Shown: one piece after another, positions 25,721-34,673 of the stretch
Layout: each line of letters starts with the position of its first letter
Position numbering within the stretch: the first letter of the stretch is position 1
Assembly (NCBI RefSeq): GCF_000720425.1
Contig: NZ_JOAJ01000001.1
Location: 1,798,001 to 1,862,000 of the forward strand
Length of the DNA stretch: 64,000 nt
Direction of reading: 5' to 3'
From: Nocardia rhamnosiphila NBRC 108938
GTDB taxonomy: Bacteria > Actinomycetota > Actinomycetes > Mycobacteriales > Mycobacteriaceae
Position numbers and translations under genes: made by a program
Notes under the pieces: generated by a model
What the model was told of the DNA's origin: nothing
The model's database searches: none
What the model saw: only the letters and a program-made list of their open reading frames with translations

Positions 25721-27523
25721 ATGTCGGATCAGCTGCCGAAGAAGTCAGCCTCGATCGACCGCCGCACCGCCCTGCGCGGTGCCCTCGCCGGCGCCGCGGT
25801 CCTCGCGGCCGGATCGGCGGCGAGTGGTACCGCGCATGCCGCCGCCCCCCGCCGCCGGACCCCGGGCCTACGCACCGGCGGAAAAGAGGTCGCCGTCTTC
25901 GGCGGCGGGATGGCCGGTCTGTCCGCCGCGCACGAACTCGCCGAGCGCGGGTTCCGGGTGACCGTCTACGAACCCGCCTTCCTCGGCGGCAAGGCACGCA
26001 GTATGCCGGTCCCCGGCACCGGAACCGGCGGGCGGGCGGACCTGCCCGGCGAACACGGATTCCGCTTCTTTCCCGGCTGCTACCAGAACATTCCCGACAC
26101 CATGCGGCGTATCCCGTTCCCGGGAAATCCGAACGGTGTACTCGACAATCTGATCCGCGTCGAGGGGACGGTGGCGGGATTTCGCGACAAACCGCCGATC
26201 TTCGCCCCGGTGGAAGTGGGTGCGCTCGACCAGATCACCCCGGAACGCCTGCAGAACAGCATTATCGGCGCGTTGAGCTTCATCCCGGAACTGCCGCCGC
26301 ACGAATTGGCCTTCTTCGCCAAACAGATGCTCATGTGGTTCACCTCCAGCACCGAACGGCGCTTCGGGCAGTGGGAGTATCTGACCTGGGAACAGATCAT
26401 GCGCGCCGACGGAAAATCCCCGGCCTACCGTTCCTATCTGGTCAACGCGCTCACCCGGATCACCGTCGCGGCGAAACCTCATCTCAGTTCGGCGCGCACC
26501 ATCGGCACCATCGGCGAAGCCCTGGTGCTGGCGGGAACCGGCCTGATCCCCGAATTCTCCGGTGGTGTGGACCGGATATTGAACCGCCCGACCAATGCGG
26601 CCTGGATCGATCCGTGGGTGACCTATCTGCGGAGTCGCGGCGTGCAGTTCGTCCTGGGGCAACGCGCGAGCCGGTTGAACTACGGGAACGGCCGGATCGA
26701 GTCGGTCACCGTCACCGATGGCGGCGGCGCCGCGAATTCCGTGGTCGCCGATCACTATGTCTGCGCCATGCCGGTCGAGAAGACGGTCCCGCTGCTCGAC
26801 GATCCGATTCTGTCCGCCGATCCCCGGCTGGCCGGTATGCGCGAACTGCTCACCGATTGGATGGTCGGTATCCAGTTCTATCTGCGCCGCCCCACCGAAA
26901 TCCCGGAGGCCCATATCGCGGCGCTGGGATCGCCCTGGGCCCTGACCGCGTTGCGGCAGGCGCCGATGTGGGTCGGGAATTTCGCCGACCTGTACGGCGA
27001 CGGTTCGGTCGCCGAATGCTTCTCGGTGGATATCTCCGATTGGGATACCCCCGGAATTCTCCATCACCGGCCCGCAAAACAGTGCAGCGCGCAGGAAATC
27101 GCGAACGAGGTCTGGGCACAGCTGAAGTTGTGGCTGAACAACGGCACCGGTTGGCTGCGCGACGAGGATATTCACTCCTGGCATCTCGATCCGGGGATCA
27201 GCTGGTCCGGCGGCACCACCCATAACGAAACCCCGCTACTGGTCAATACCGTCGGTTCCTACGATCATCGGCCGACCGCGCACTGCGCCATACCGAATCT
27301 GTTCTTCGGCGGAGATCATGTGCGCAGCAATATCGATCTGGCGACCATGGAAAGCGCCAACGAATCCGGCCGGTCGGCGGCCAATGCGATCATCGACGCC
27401 GCGGACGATCCCGCGCCGCACGCGCCGGTGTTCCCGCTGGTCGCCCTGCCCGCGTTCGAGGCGGCGAAAAGGATCGACGCGGACCGGTTCCGGGCCGGAC
27501 TCCCGCACATCCTGGACGTGTAG
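25721..27523 (+). CDS. Tat-exported FAD-dependent oxidoreductase, HpnE / amine-oxidase superfamily
   Basis: 600 residues. Twin-arginine signal: DRRTALRGALAGAAVLAAG ending near TAHAAA (about residue 40), so the folded flavoprotein would be exported. FAD motif VAVFGGGMAGLSAAHELAERGFRVTVYE (about 57-84), then GGKARS, EHGFRFFPGCYQN (like hydroxysqualene dehydroxylase and carotenoid desaturase relatives) and the C-terminal NLFFGGDHVRSNIDLATMESANESGR. ATG 25721 has AGGAG 6 bases upstream. Predicted operon with the preceding FAD enzyme; possibly the two act in sequence on a lipid or isoprenoid. No homolog with known function can be named from sequence alone. Confidence 0.88.
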   Translation: MSDQLPKKSASIDRRTALRGALAGAAVLAAGSAASGTAHAAAPRRRTPGLRTGGKEVAVFGGGMAGLSAAHELAERGFRVTVYEPAFLGGKARSMPVPGTGTGGRADLPGEHGFRFFPGCYQNIPDTMRRIPFPGNPNGVLDNLIRVEGTVAGFRDKPPIFAPVEVGALDQITPERLQNSIIGALSFIPELPPHELAFFAKQMLMWFTSSTERRFGQWEYLTWEQIMRADGKSPAYRSYLVNALTRITVAAKPHLSSARTIGTIGEALVLAGTGLIPEFSGGVDRILNRPTNAAWIDPWVTYLRSRGVQFVLGQRASRLNYGNGRIESVTVTDGGGAANSVVADHYVCAMPVEKTVPLLDDPILSADPRLAGMRELLTDWMVGIQFYLRRPTEIPEAHIAALGSPWALTALRQAPMWVGNFADLYGDGSVAECFSVDISDWDTPGILHHRPAKQCSAQEIANEVWAQLKLWLNNGTGWLRDEDIHSWHLDPGISWSGGTTHNETPLLVNTVGSYDHRPTAHCAIPNLFFGGDHVRSNIDLATMESANESGRSAANAIIDAADDPAPHAPVFPLVALPAFEAAKRIDADRFRAGLPHILDV

Positions 27524-27530
27524 TGGGAGG

Positions 27531-27567
27531 CGCGCGGGTGGCACGGCGGCGTCGCGCCACCCGCGCG
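27531..27567 (+). terminator. Strong hairpin terminator after the FAD operon
   Basis: CGCGCGGGTGGC / GCCACCCGCGCG, perfect 12-bp arms around a 13-base loop, beginning 8 bases after the stop. No U tract. The rest of the gap to 27780 shows nothing else I can support. Confidence 0.6.
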
Positions 27568-27780
27568 TGCCGGAAAACGAAGCCGTCTCCACCGCCGAAC
27601 TCGCACGGCGCGCTGCGGCGACGGCCGGATACTGCGCGGCGCGGCCGAATTCACCGCGCCGCCGATTCGCGTAAAGCATTGTCGACCCGATCTTGTTCCG
27701 TGAGAATGGGTTCCGAGCCGAGATCCGGCTTCTTGGGGACCGTCGGTGCTGGGGCGCCGGCAGAACATGTGGGGAACACC

Positions 27781-28332
27781 ATGAGAATCAAGCAACTCGC
27801 CGCCACCGCGCTGATTTCGATCGGCGCCCTCGGCGTCGCCGCGGGTACGGCGCAGGCGCAGCCCGTGGCCGCCGAGGTCGCCGTGCGCGGCGCCGAGCAG
27901 GGTATCGGCTATGTCGTGGCGCCGAACGAGGCGGGCACCGCGATCGTCACGACTCTCGACGCCGGCACCTTCGCCCGCACCGCCGACGGCGCGTCCGTCA
28001 CCCTGTCGGATCCGGCGGGCCGCGTGCTCACCACGCTGCCGCTGGGCGTCGCGGCCGCCGGGCAGACCGCGCCGCTGGCGTCGGCCATCTCGGCCGACGG
28101 CCGTACCCTCACCCTGACACCGGATGCGTCCACACCGGCGGGGCAGCATGTGGCCCAGCTCGTGGCCGACCCGGACACCGAGTCACGCAAACTGCACAAT
28201 GCCGGGATCGGTGCCCTGATCGGCGGCGGAATCGGTGCCGTACTCGGCTTCTTCCTCGGCGGCGTGGGCGCCCTGATCACCATTCCGATCGGCGCGGGGG
28301 TCGGCGCGCTGATCGGTTACTCCACACCCTGA
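27781..28332 (+). CDS. Secreted protein with C-terminal glycine-zipper membrane segment
   Basis: 183 residues. Signal peptide MRIKQLAATALISIGALGVAAG with cleavage after AQA (about 27). A beta-rich middle of about 100 residues (VVAPNEAGTAIVTTLDAGTFARTADG; LTLTPDAS) follows. The C-terminal segment GIGALIGGGIGAVLGFFLGG...ITIPIGAGVGALIG is full of G-x3-G repeats, as in glycine-zipper proteins that insert in membranes. Small families of this layout are frequent in Nocardia. Function unknown. Confidence 0.82.
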   Translation: MRIKQLAATALISIGALGVAAGTAQAQPVAAEVAVRGAEQGIGYVVAPNEAGTAIVTTLDAGTFARTADGASVTLSDPAGRVLTTLPLGVAAAGQTAPLASAISADGRTLTLTPDASTPAGQHVAQLVADPDTESRKLHNAGIGALIGGGIGAVLGFFLGGVGALITIPIGAGVGALIGYSTP

Positions 28333-28526
28333 TCGACGAACTCGGCTGCGGCCCACCGGAACCGGTGGGCCGAGTCGGGCTCGCCACCCGGCTCCGGCGC
28401 GCCGAATTCGTTGCGCCGGAACGAGAAATCTCCGTACGGCCCCGGCCCGCACAGGCGCCGCGAGGCCGTTTTCTGTCGGACCCCCCACGTAGAATCATGC
28501 AGGTAGGACACAGTCGGAGGGGTAAT

Positions 28527-28550
28527 ATGCGGCCGGCGGACCGGCCGCAT
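28527..28550. promoter_or_regulatory. Perfect hairpin covering an alternative start codon
   Basis: ATGCGGCCGG-CGGA-CCGGCCGCAT: 10-bp perfect arms and a 4-base loop. GGAGGGG (28516-28522) precedes it at ideal spacing for ATG 28527, the first bases of the hairpin. A -10-like TAGAAT lies at 28491-28496. It could be an mRNA hairpin limiting translation of the next gene or a protein-binding operator. Confidence 0.5.
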
Positions 28551-28589
28551 GGGAAACCACTCCGGCGCTTCGGAACCGGGGGTTCTGTG

Positions 28590-29573
28590 ATGAGTGAAAT
28601 CGGACAGGAACGATTGCTGCCGCCGCGTCAGCACGGGACGTCGTGGCGCGAATCGGAATACCGGGCCATCGCCGCGGAACTGCGGGCGGGTAAGGGGTTG
28701 CCCGAGATCGCCGCGGAACTCGGCCGGACGCCGTCGGCCGTCCAGGCGGCACTGCGCAACTTCGTTCCGCCGGAGGAGAAGGTACGCGCGAACGACCGGG
28801 CCGGCTGGATCCAGGATCGGATGGCAGCCGATCCGCAATGGGATTGGTGGGCTGTCGTACTGGACCATCATCGGCACGGCCCGTCCGCGCTCTGGCTCAC
28901 CGAGCACGAGCACATCGCGCGCGGCGCCTGGCGTGACCGCACACCCATGCCGGTCCTGGCCCAGCGGCTCGATACCGCCGAAATCGAGGTGGCCGCCTTC
29001 CTGCGCGCGCTCGGGCTCGCGGAGAACCTGGCCGAGGTCGCCGATCGGCTCGGCGCGACCCCGGGTCAGGCACTGGCCAAACGCGTCAACGCGGCCCGCG
29101 ATCAGGAACAGTCCGCCACCTGGATCCTGGTGGTCGACGGTGCCGCGGGCACCGTGAAACCGCGCAGCGCGCCCGTGCGCCGGCATGTCTCGGTGCACGA
29201 GAGCCGAGCCGCCGCCGAAGCGGGCCGGGATCGGGTCCTGCGCTGGCACCGCCGGACCGCGGGCGACAGCACCACACCTGTCTGGTGGACGATCGCCCAG
29301 CGCGGAGTCGGCGACTCCGCCGGCCGCACCTACTGCGGCGTTTTCACTCCGCGCCTGATCGACAGCGGGGTCCGCGCCGACGCGCTCGCGGTCGGGGACC
29401 GGATCCTGATCGCCGGATCCGACGGCAATCCCCAGGAGGCGCTGGTCGAATCGATCGCTCAGCGCGGCGAGGTCGTCGTCGCCGATCTCGGGCCGGTCGG
29501 CGATTCCCGGGTCCACCAGGTGATCGAATTCGATGCCGGGGAGCGGGTGGAGGTGCTCACCGCCCGGGAGTGA
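28590..29573 (+). CDS. Hypothetical protein with N-terminal helix-turn-helix-like segment
   Basis: 327 residues. The segment ESEYRAIAAELRAGKGLPEIAAELGRTPSAVQAALRNF (about 20-57) looks like a SANT/sigma-like helix-turn-helix. A second helical repeat lies near 118-160 (MPVLAQRLDTAEIEVAAFLRALGLAENLAEVADRLG). The C-terminal 100 residues are beta-rich (ALAVGDRILIAGSDGNPQEALVESI). ATG 28590 chosen on composition; ATG 28527 has the better ribosome site and would add 21 residues of unusual codon choice. No function recognised. Its end overlaps the MFS gene by 17 bases on the other strand. Confidence 0.75.
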   Translation: MSEIGQERLLPPRQHGTSWRESEYRAIAAELRAGKGLPEIAAELGRTPSAVQAALRNFVPPEEKVRANDRAGWIQDRMAADPQWDWWAVVLDHHRHGPSALWLTEHEHIARGAWRDRTPMPVLAQRLDTAEIEVAAFLRALGLAENLAEVADRLGATPGQALAKRVNAARDQEQSATWILVVDGAAGTVKPRSAPVRRHVSVHESRAAAEAGRDRVLRWHRRTAGDSTTPVWWTIAQRGVGDSAGRTYCGVFTPRLIDSGVRADALAVGDRILIAGSDGNPQEALVESIAQRGEVVVADLGPVGDSRVHQVIEFDAGERVEVLTARE

Positions 29574-30996
29574 CGGTTCGCTGCTGCCCGGCCGCTTCCG
29601 CGCGGCCGGGCATCAGCGCGGAGGCGACCACAATGGCCACGGCCATCACGGCCACCGCCACGAACACCAGATGCACCCCCTCGGCCAGCGCTGCCGGCGA
29701 GGGGGTGCCGGTATCGCCCACCCGCGAATTCACGAGTGCGCCGAATACGGCCACACCCACGGCACTGCCGATGGACCGGGCGAACATATTGGCCGAGGTC
29801 ACCACCCCGCGTTCGCCCCAGGTGGCGCTGGTCTGGGCGGCGATCAAGGTCGGACTCGCCACCAGCCCCATGCCGAGACCGATGATGAAACAGGTGGCCG
29901 CCACCTGGGCAATGGAGGTCGCGGGCCCGATGAACAGGGTGCCGACGGCCCCGACCGTGGCCGTGACGCCGCCGATGAGTGCGGTGCGCCGGAAGCCGAT
30001 CCGCAGATACACCCGGCCGGACTGGGATGCCGAGACCGGCCAGCCCAGGGTCAGCGCGCCGACCGTCAGCCCGCCCACCACCGCCCCGGCGCCCAAAACG
30101 CCCTGGGCGAAGGTCGGCACATAGGACGTGAGACCGAGTAGCAGCGCACCCACCAGCGCGGAGATCGCCGAACTGGCGACCACGACACGGCGGGTGAAAA
30201 GCCACAGCGGCAGCACCGGATCGGCGGCCCGGCGTTCCACGAGGACGAACAACACCAGTACCGCGGCACCGCCGGCGAAGATCGCGATACTGATCGGCGC
30301 GTCCCAGGCCCAGGCGCGGCCGCCCTCGAGCAACCCGAGGATGAGCGCACCCGCCCCGGAGGTCAGCAACACCGCACCCGCGTAGTCCACCCGTCGGCGT
30401 TGCCGGGCCGGGGTCTCGGTGAAGTGACGCAGCAGCATCCACCCGGCCCACGCCGACAGCGGCAGGTTGACCAGGAAGATCCACCGCCAGCCGACGTATT
30501 CGGCGAATACGCCGCCCAGCAGCGGACCCGAGACCGAAGAGAAGGCCCAGACGCCCGCGAGATAGCCCTGTACCTTCGCGCGCTCGGCCAGGGTGTACAG
30601 GTCTCCGGCGATGGTCATGGTCATGGGCTGGATGGCCCCCGCGCCGATACCCTGCACGGCCCGGAACACGATCAGCCACAGCATGCTGCCCGCGAGCCCA
30701 CACAGCAGCGAGCCGACAGCGAAGACGGCGATGCCGAACAAGAGCACCGGTTTACGGCCCACCGTATCGGCGATCTTGCCGTACACCGGCACCGTGACGG
30801 CCTGGGCGAGCAGATAGACGGAGAACAACCACGGGAACTGGGCGAAACCGCCCAGGCTCTCGGTGATGGTGAGCACCGCGGTCGCGATGATGGTGGAATC
30901 GAGTGCGATCAGACCGGTGGCCAGCATGAGCGATCCGAGGATCGGGCCACGTTCGGAGCGGAGCCCCACTTCGGTTCGCACCGTCTCCGCCACCAC
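29557..30996 (-). CDS. MFS drug/H+ antiporter, DHA2 (EmrB/QacA) type
   Basis: 479 residues with roughly 14 hydrophobic helices. Signatures: LDSTIIATAVLTI in helix 1, YGKIADTVGRKPVLLFG (motif A, loop 2-3), FRAVQGIGAGAIQPM (motif B), and GPLLGGVFAEYVGWRWIFLVNLP (motif C and following). Such pumps export lipophilic drugs; the actual substrate is unknown. GTG start at 30996 with AGAGG upstream. No neighbouring regulator on the same strand. Confidence 0.92.
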   Translation of the reverse strand: MVAETVRTEVGLRSERGPILGSLMLATGLIALDSTIIATAVLTITESLGGFAQFPWLFSVYLLAQAVTVPVYGKIADTVGRKPVLLFGIAVFAVGSLLCGLAGSMLWLIVFRAVQGIGAGAIQPMTMTIAGDLYTLAERAKVQGYLAGVWAFSSVSGPLLGGVFAEYVGWRWIFLVNLPLSAWAGWMLLRHFTETPARQRRRVDYAGAVLLTSGAGALILGLLEGGRAWAWDAPISIAIFAGGAAVLVLFVLVERRAADPVLPLWLFTRRVVVASSAISALVGALLLGLTSYVPTFAQGVLGAGAVVGGLTVGALTLGWPVSASQSGRVYLRIGFRRTALIGGVTATVGAVGTLFIGPATSIAQVAATCFIIGLGMGLVASPTLIAAQTSATWGERGVVTSANMFARSIGSAVGVAVFGALVNSRVGDTGTPSPAALAEGVHLVFVAVAVMAVAIVVASALMPGRAEAAGQQRTVTPGR

Positions 30997-31265
30997 TGCC
31001 GCACCTCTTTCTCCGGACCGGACACCTCAACACGATCGCCGGGTCACCGTATTCCCCACACCACCGCGGGCGCCGCCGCATTTCCACATGATGAGACGGG
31101 AGTGTCCCTTGCCGAGCCCGGCGACGGCGGCCCACCATCTATATCGGCACCATGAACGATGCCGGGTGCGGTGTTGTGCAGCGGAGCAACGCTGGTTCCC
31201 GAGCCGCTGTGAGCCCGCACAGAGTGTGCTGTGGCACAACGGGATCGGTGGATAGCATCCGCGCC

Positions 31266-31790
31266 ATGTGTACACCGCTACGTGCGCTCCGCCCCGGCGT
31301 TTCGGGCCGAATCCTGCTCGGTGGGCCGGCCGTCGCCCTCGCGATTCTCACCGCCGGCTGTGGCGGCGCGGCCGAACCCGCGGACCCCGCGGCGATCTGG
31401 GATCCGTGTGGTCTCCCCGCCGGTCTGCTCACCGATTCGGGGTTCGCGCCCGGCTCGATCCGGCGCGATGTGGCCACCGAACCGGGCTGGGCGGGCTGCG
31501 GGTGGAGCAGCGAGCGGGCCGCGCTGCGCGTGCTGTTCTCCGCCGACGGTTCGCCGGACGAGGTCGCCGGTGACGGCGACACCCGCACCGAGGTCACTCT
31601 CGCGAACCGCACCGGCCGGCTACTGCACACCGGCGCCGCCGATACCGCGACAACGTGCACCGTCGCCCTGCCCACCGCGGGCGGCGGCGTGGTGCGGGTG
31701 CGGGTCGACAGCGCCCCGGCCGCAGCCGAGAACGCCTGTACCCGAGCCGAGCGCGCGGCAAGCACCCTTGCGCCCGCGTTTCCGGTCTGA
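31266..31790 (+). CDS. DUF3558-like lipoprotein
   Basis: 174 residues. Signal peptide with lipobox ILTAGCGG (Cys about 33). DUF3558 pattern IWDPCGLPAGLLTDSGFAPG and, 20 residues on, WAGCGWSS, then a C-terminal conserved-type Cys (ENACTRAERAAS). These lipoproteins are abundant in Mycobacteriales and of unknown function. ATG 31266; the open frame begins earlier, at 31152, but without a ribosome site. Confidence 0.8.
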   Translation: MCTPLRALRPGVSGRILLGGPAVALAILTAGCGGAAEPADPAAIWDPCGLPAGLLTDSGFAPGSIRRDVATEPGWAGCGWSSERAALRVLFSADGSPDEVAGDGDTRTEVTLANRTGRLLHTGAADTATTCTVALPTAGGGVVRVRVDSAPAAAENACTRAERAASTLAPAFPV

Positions 31791-31955
31791 TCAGCGGGTT
31801 CGACCATAACTCGTACCACTGTGACCGGTCACAAGCCGGAAGGTTGGTGCCTGCACGGTCGTCCAGTCGAGTTCGCAAAGCCGCCCGGAATACGACACAT
31901 GATCATTACTGTGGAGCCGCAGTCTCGCCACCCAGGGGTAGAAGGAGTCAGCAGC

Positions 31956-33173
31956 ATGACCGTCGACACGACCAGAACCAAGCTGACGCTATCCGGCCAG
32001 CCCATGTCCGCGCCACTACAGGATGTGCGCACACTGTCCCGTCACATGGTGGGCCATTTCGTGGAGAACGTGGTCCCTTGCGGCACGCTGCCGGGCGATG
32101 CGATCCACGGCGATGTCACCACCATCACCCGGACCTGCCTCGAACTCGCCGTCAGCATGCTCGACGGTAAGGACATTCCGGAGAAGACCCGTCGGCTGGA
32201 GAACGCCGCCGCCGGCTGGGCGCGCGAAGGCGTCCCGATCGACACCATCCATCACGCGGTGCACGAAGGTTTCCGGCTCGGCCTGGACCTGGTGGTGTCC
32301 AATGCGACCGTCACCGACTATTCGGCGCTGGTCGACGGGGCCAAGCTGGTCGTCGAAATGCTGGATACGATGACCGTCTGTATCTCCATGGCCTACGTCC
32401 GCGAACTGCGGTCGGTGGTGAGCGAACACCACACCGCCGTGCACACCCTGACCTCCGCGCTGCTGGGTGGGCACAGCACCTCCACCATGGCCCGCGAATG
32501 CGGGATCGAGATCGCCCCCGCCTACACCGTGCTGGCGATGGCCATTCCGGCGCATCCGGACGAAGCGGTCCCGGCGCTGGACGGCAAGGTGGTCGCGCGG
32601 CGCAAACTGCGCCGCGTCCAGGCCGAACTGGCCACCCGCTGCGAGGATTCGGCGCTGTCGCTGCTGAGCGTCGACGGAGGCACGGTCCTGCTGCCCGCCG
32701 ACATCTTGACCGGTGAGCAGCTCGACGAACTGGTCGCGCAGCTGTCACGCGCGGCCCAGGTGCCGGTCAGCGCCGCGGTGGTGGAGGCCCCCACCGCGGA
32801 GGTGCCCTCGGCGGCGGATCAGGCGCACGAACTGCTGGATATGGTCCAGCGGCTCGACTGTGTGCCCGGACTGTACCGGTTCGACGATATGGCGCTGGAA
32901 TACCAGCTGACCCGGCCCGGCCCCGGCCGCGAATACCTGGGATCGCTCCTGGATCCGCTCGATGATCATCCGGAACTGCTGGAGACCCTGCAGCGCCATA
33001 TCAGCAACAACCTGAACCGGCAGCGCACCGCGCGTCTCATGCACATCCACACCAATACGATCGACTATCGGCTCAAACGGGTCGCCCAGCTCACCGGCTT
33101 CGATCCCACGCAGCCGTCGGGCCTGTGGTATCTGCGGTCCGCGCTGGTCGCACGCAGCTACCGGGCGAACTGA
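31956..33173 (+). CDS. PucR-type transcriptional regulator with RsbRD-like N-terminal domain
   Basis: 405 residues. Residues about 15-155 are an all-helical sensor-like domain (LSRHMVGHFVENVVP; AAGWAREGVPIDTIHHAVHEGFRLGLDL). The middle is a GGDEF-like/CdaR-type region. The C-terminus is the PucR helix-turn-helix (ELLETLQRHISNNLNRQRTARLMHIHTNTIDYRLKRVAQLTGFDP). GAAGGAG lies 8 bases before the ATG. The convergent gene 3 bases downstream encodes only the N-terminal domain of the same family. Ligand and targets unknown. Confidence 0.9.
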   Translation: MTVDTTRTKLTLSGQPMSAPLQDVRTLSRHMVGHFVENVVPCGTLPGDAIHGDVTTITRTCLELAVSMLDGKDIPEKTRRLENAAAGWAREGVPIDTIHHAVHEGFRLGLDLVVSNATVTDYSALVDGAKLVVEMLDTMTVCISMAYVRELRSVVSEHHTAVHTLTSALLGGHSTSTMARECGIEIAPAYTVLAMAIPAHPDEAVPALDGKVVARRKLRRVQAELATRCEDSALSLLSVDGGTVLLPADILTGEQLDELVAQLSRAAQVPVSAAVVEAPTAEVPSAADQAHELLDMVQRLDCVPGLYRFDDMALEYQLTRPGPGREYLGSLLDPLDDHPELLETLQRHISNNLNRQRTARLMHIHTNTIDYRLKRVAQLTGFDPTQPSGLWYLRSALVARSYRAN

Positions 33174-33176
33174 CCC

Positions 33177-33641
33177 CTAGCCCCGCTCCCGGCCACTGCG
33201 TACCTGCGCCACATAGGCGCGCGACACCGCCGCGGTGAGCGTATCGAGCACATCGACGACGAAACATCCGTCCACGCTCCCGGCCGCGGCGTCCAGGGTC
33301 CGCCGCGCCGCCGAACTACGCAGGCCCAGACCACTTTTCACCCCTTCATGCAGGGCATGCTGAATGATCTCGAGCGGCACCTCCTCGCGCGCCCAGCGCG
33401 CGGCGGCCACCTCGAGCCGGGCCAGTACCTGACGTCCGGACGGATCCGAATCGTCGAGCAGTGCCAGCGCCATGCCCAGTCCCACCCGGAAGGCCGTCTC
33501 GAAGTCCGCTCCCGGCCGTTCGCGCGCCGCCGGGCGGGCGCTGTCGGCCGACCAGATTCGCATCAGCTCCGCCGGATCCGGCACCTCGAACACCTGCCCG
33601 GACTCCTCCGGCTCACGGTCGTACTGCTCACCCGTGCACAT
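33177..33641 (-). CDS. Standalone paralogue of the PucR-type regulator's N-terminal domain
   Basis: 154 residues without a DNA-binding region. The core WAREEVPLEIIQHALHEGVKSGLGL matches WAREGVPIDTIHHAVHEGFRLGLDL of the neighbouring regulator, and the preceding and following helices also align (LDDSDPSGRQVLARLEVAAA; VVDVLDTLTAAVSRAYVAQVR versus VVEMLDTMTVCISMAYVRELR). Start ATG 33641 has GGAGG 8 bases upstream; GTG 33698 is possible. It could form heterodimers with the regulator. Convergent, with 3 bases between stops. Confidence 0.8.
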   Translation of the reverse strand: MCTGEQYDREPEESGQVFEVPDPAELMRIWSADSARPAARERPGADFETAFRVGLGMALALLDDSDPSGRQVLARLEVAAARWAREEVPLEIIQHALHEGVKSGLGLRSSAARRTLDAAAGSVDGCFVVDVLDTLTAAVSRAYVAQVRSGRERG

Positions 33642-33880
33642 ACGTGCTCCCTCCACCAGCGACCGGCAACCGATATGGACAAACGTATAGTTACCCACCC
33701 TTCTCCGGCCGACACATCGCCCGGACTTCGGTCCACCTCGGAACTCGGGTCGGCAAAGATAGTGAGACGTCCCATCAACAGATACTTCGGTTTCGTGCCG
33801 TCGCCCACCGGCACCGCCCGGTCGCCACGGGTCCGGCCCACGACGCGCGCCCCGCCGCGCTCCCCGGTTAAGGTGCGGCG

Positions 33881-34657
33881 GTGGATACCGGTGATCTGAT
33901 AGACCGCAGCAGTTCCATCGCGGAACGGCTCACGACGACCCAGGCGGCGCCGCCGTCGTGGCTGGTACTCGCCACCGCCGTGGCGGCGCTGGTACTGGTG
34001 GCCTACGGCCCGCTGTGGCGCATCACCCGCAATGTGGTCACCATCGCGCACGAGGGCGGACACGCGTTGGTGGCGCTGCTGAGCGGACGCCGGCTCAATG
34101 CCATCACCCTGCATTCGGACACGTCGGGGCTCACGGTGTCCAGCGGAAAACCCTACGGGCTCGGCATGATCCTGACCGCGCTGGCCGGCTACCCGGCCCC
34201 TCCCCTGGTGGGACTCGGATTCGCCGCGCTGCTGGGCGCCGGGCGCATCACCCTCATGCTGTGGACCGCGATCGCCGCGCTGGCCGTGATGCTCGTGATG
34301 ATCCGGAACGTGTACGGCGTCATCTCCGTGGTGAGTACCGGCGCACTGGTTTTCGGGGTGTCGTGGTTCGGTTCCGATGCGCTGCAGGCCGGATTCGCCT
34401 ACCTCGCGACCTGGCTGCTGTTGCTGGCCGGCAGCCGCCCGGTACTGGAGCTGCAGCGCACCCGCTCCCGGATGCGTGACGGCACCACCGACGCCGATCA
34501 GCTGGCCCGGCTCACCCGGCTGCCGGGCCTGCTCTGGGTGGCCGTCTTCCTGGCCGTCGCCCTCGGCGCACTCGTGGCCGGGGCGGGCCTGCTGCTGTCG
34601 GCGACCGCGGGGATCTGCCTGCCGGTCCCCAACGGCGCGGACTGCCCGGCGAACTGA
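33881..34657 (+). CDS. M50B-like membrane metalloprotease
   Basis: 258 residues with about seven hydrophobic segments. The zinc site HEGGH is in VVTIAHEGGHALVALLSGRRLNAITLHSDTSG (about residue 59), with LTALAGYPAPPLVGL (about 105) as the second conserved region, typical of the actinobacterial M50B family. Intramembrane or membrane-edge proteolysis is implied by the family; substrates unknown. GTG start with AAGG upstream. Faces the siderophore gene tail to tail. Confidence 0.85.
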   Translation: MDTGDLIDRSSSIAERLTTTQAAPPSWLVLATAVAALVLVAYGPLWRITRNVVTIAHEGGHALVALLSGRRLNAITLHSDTSGLTVSSGKPYGLGMILTALAGYPAPPLVGLGFAALLGAGRITLMLWTAIAALAVMLVMIRNVYGVISVVSTGALVFGVSWFGSDALQAGFAYLATWLLLLAGSRPVLELQRTRSRMRDGTTDADQLARLTRLPGLLWVAVFLAVALGALVAGAGLLLSATAGICLPVPNGADCPAN

Positions 34658-34673
34658 TCCCGCCGGGCCGCGC

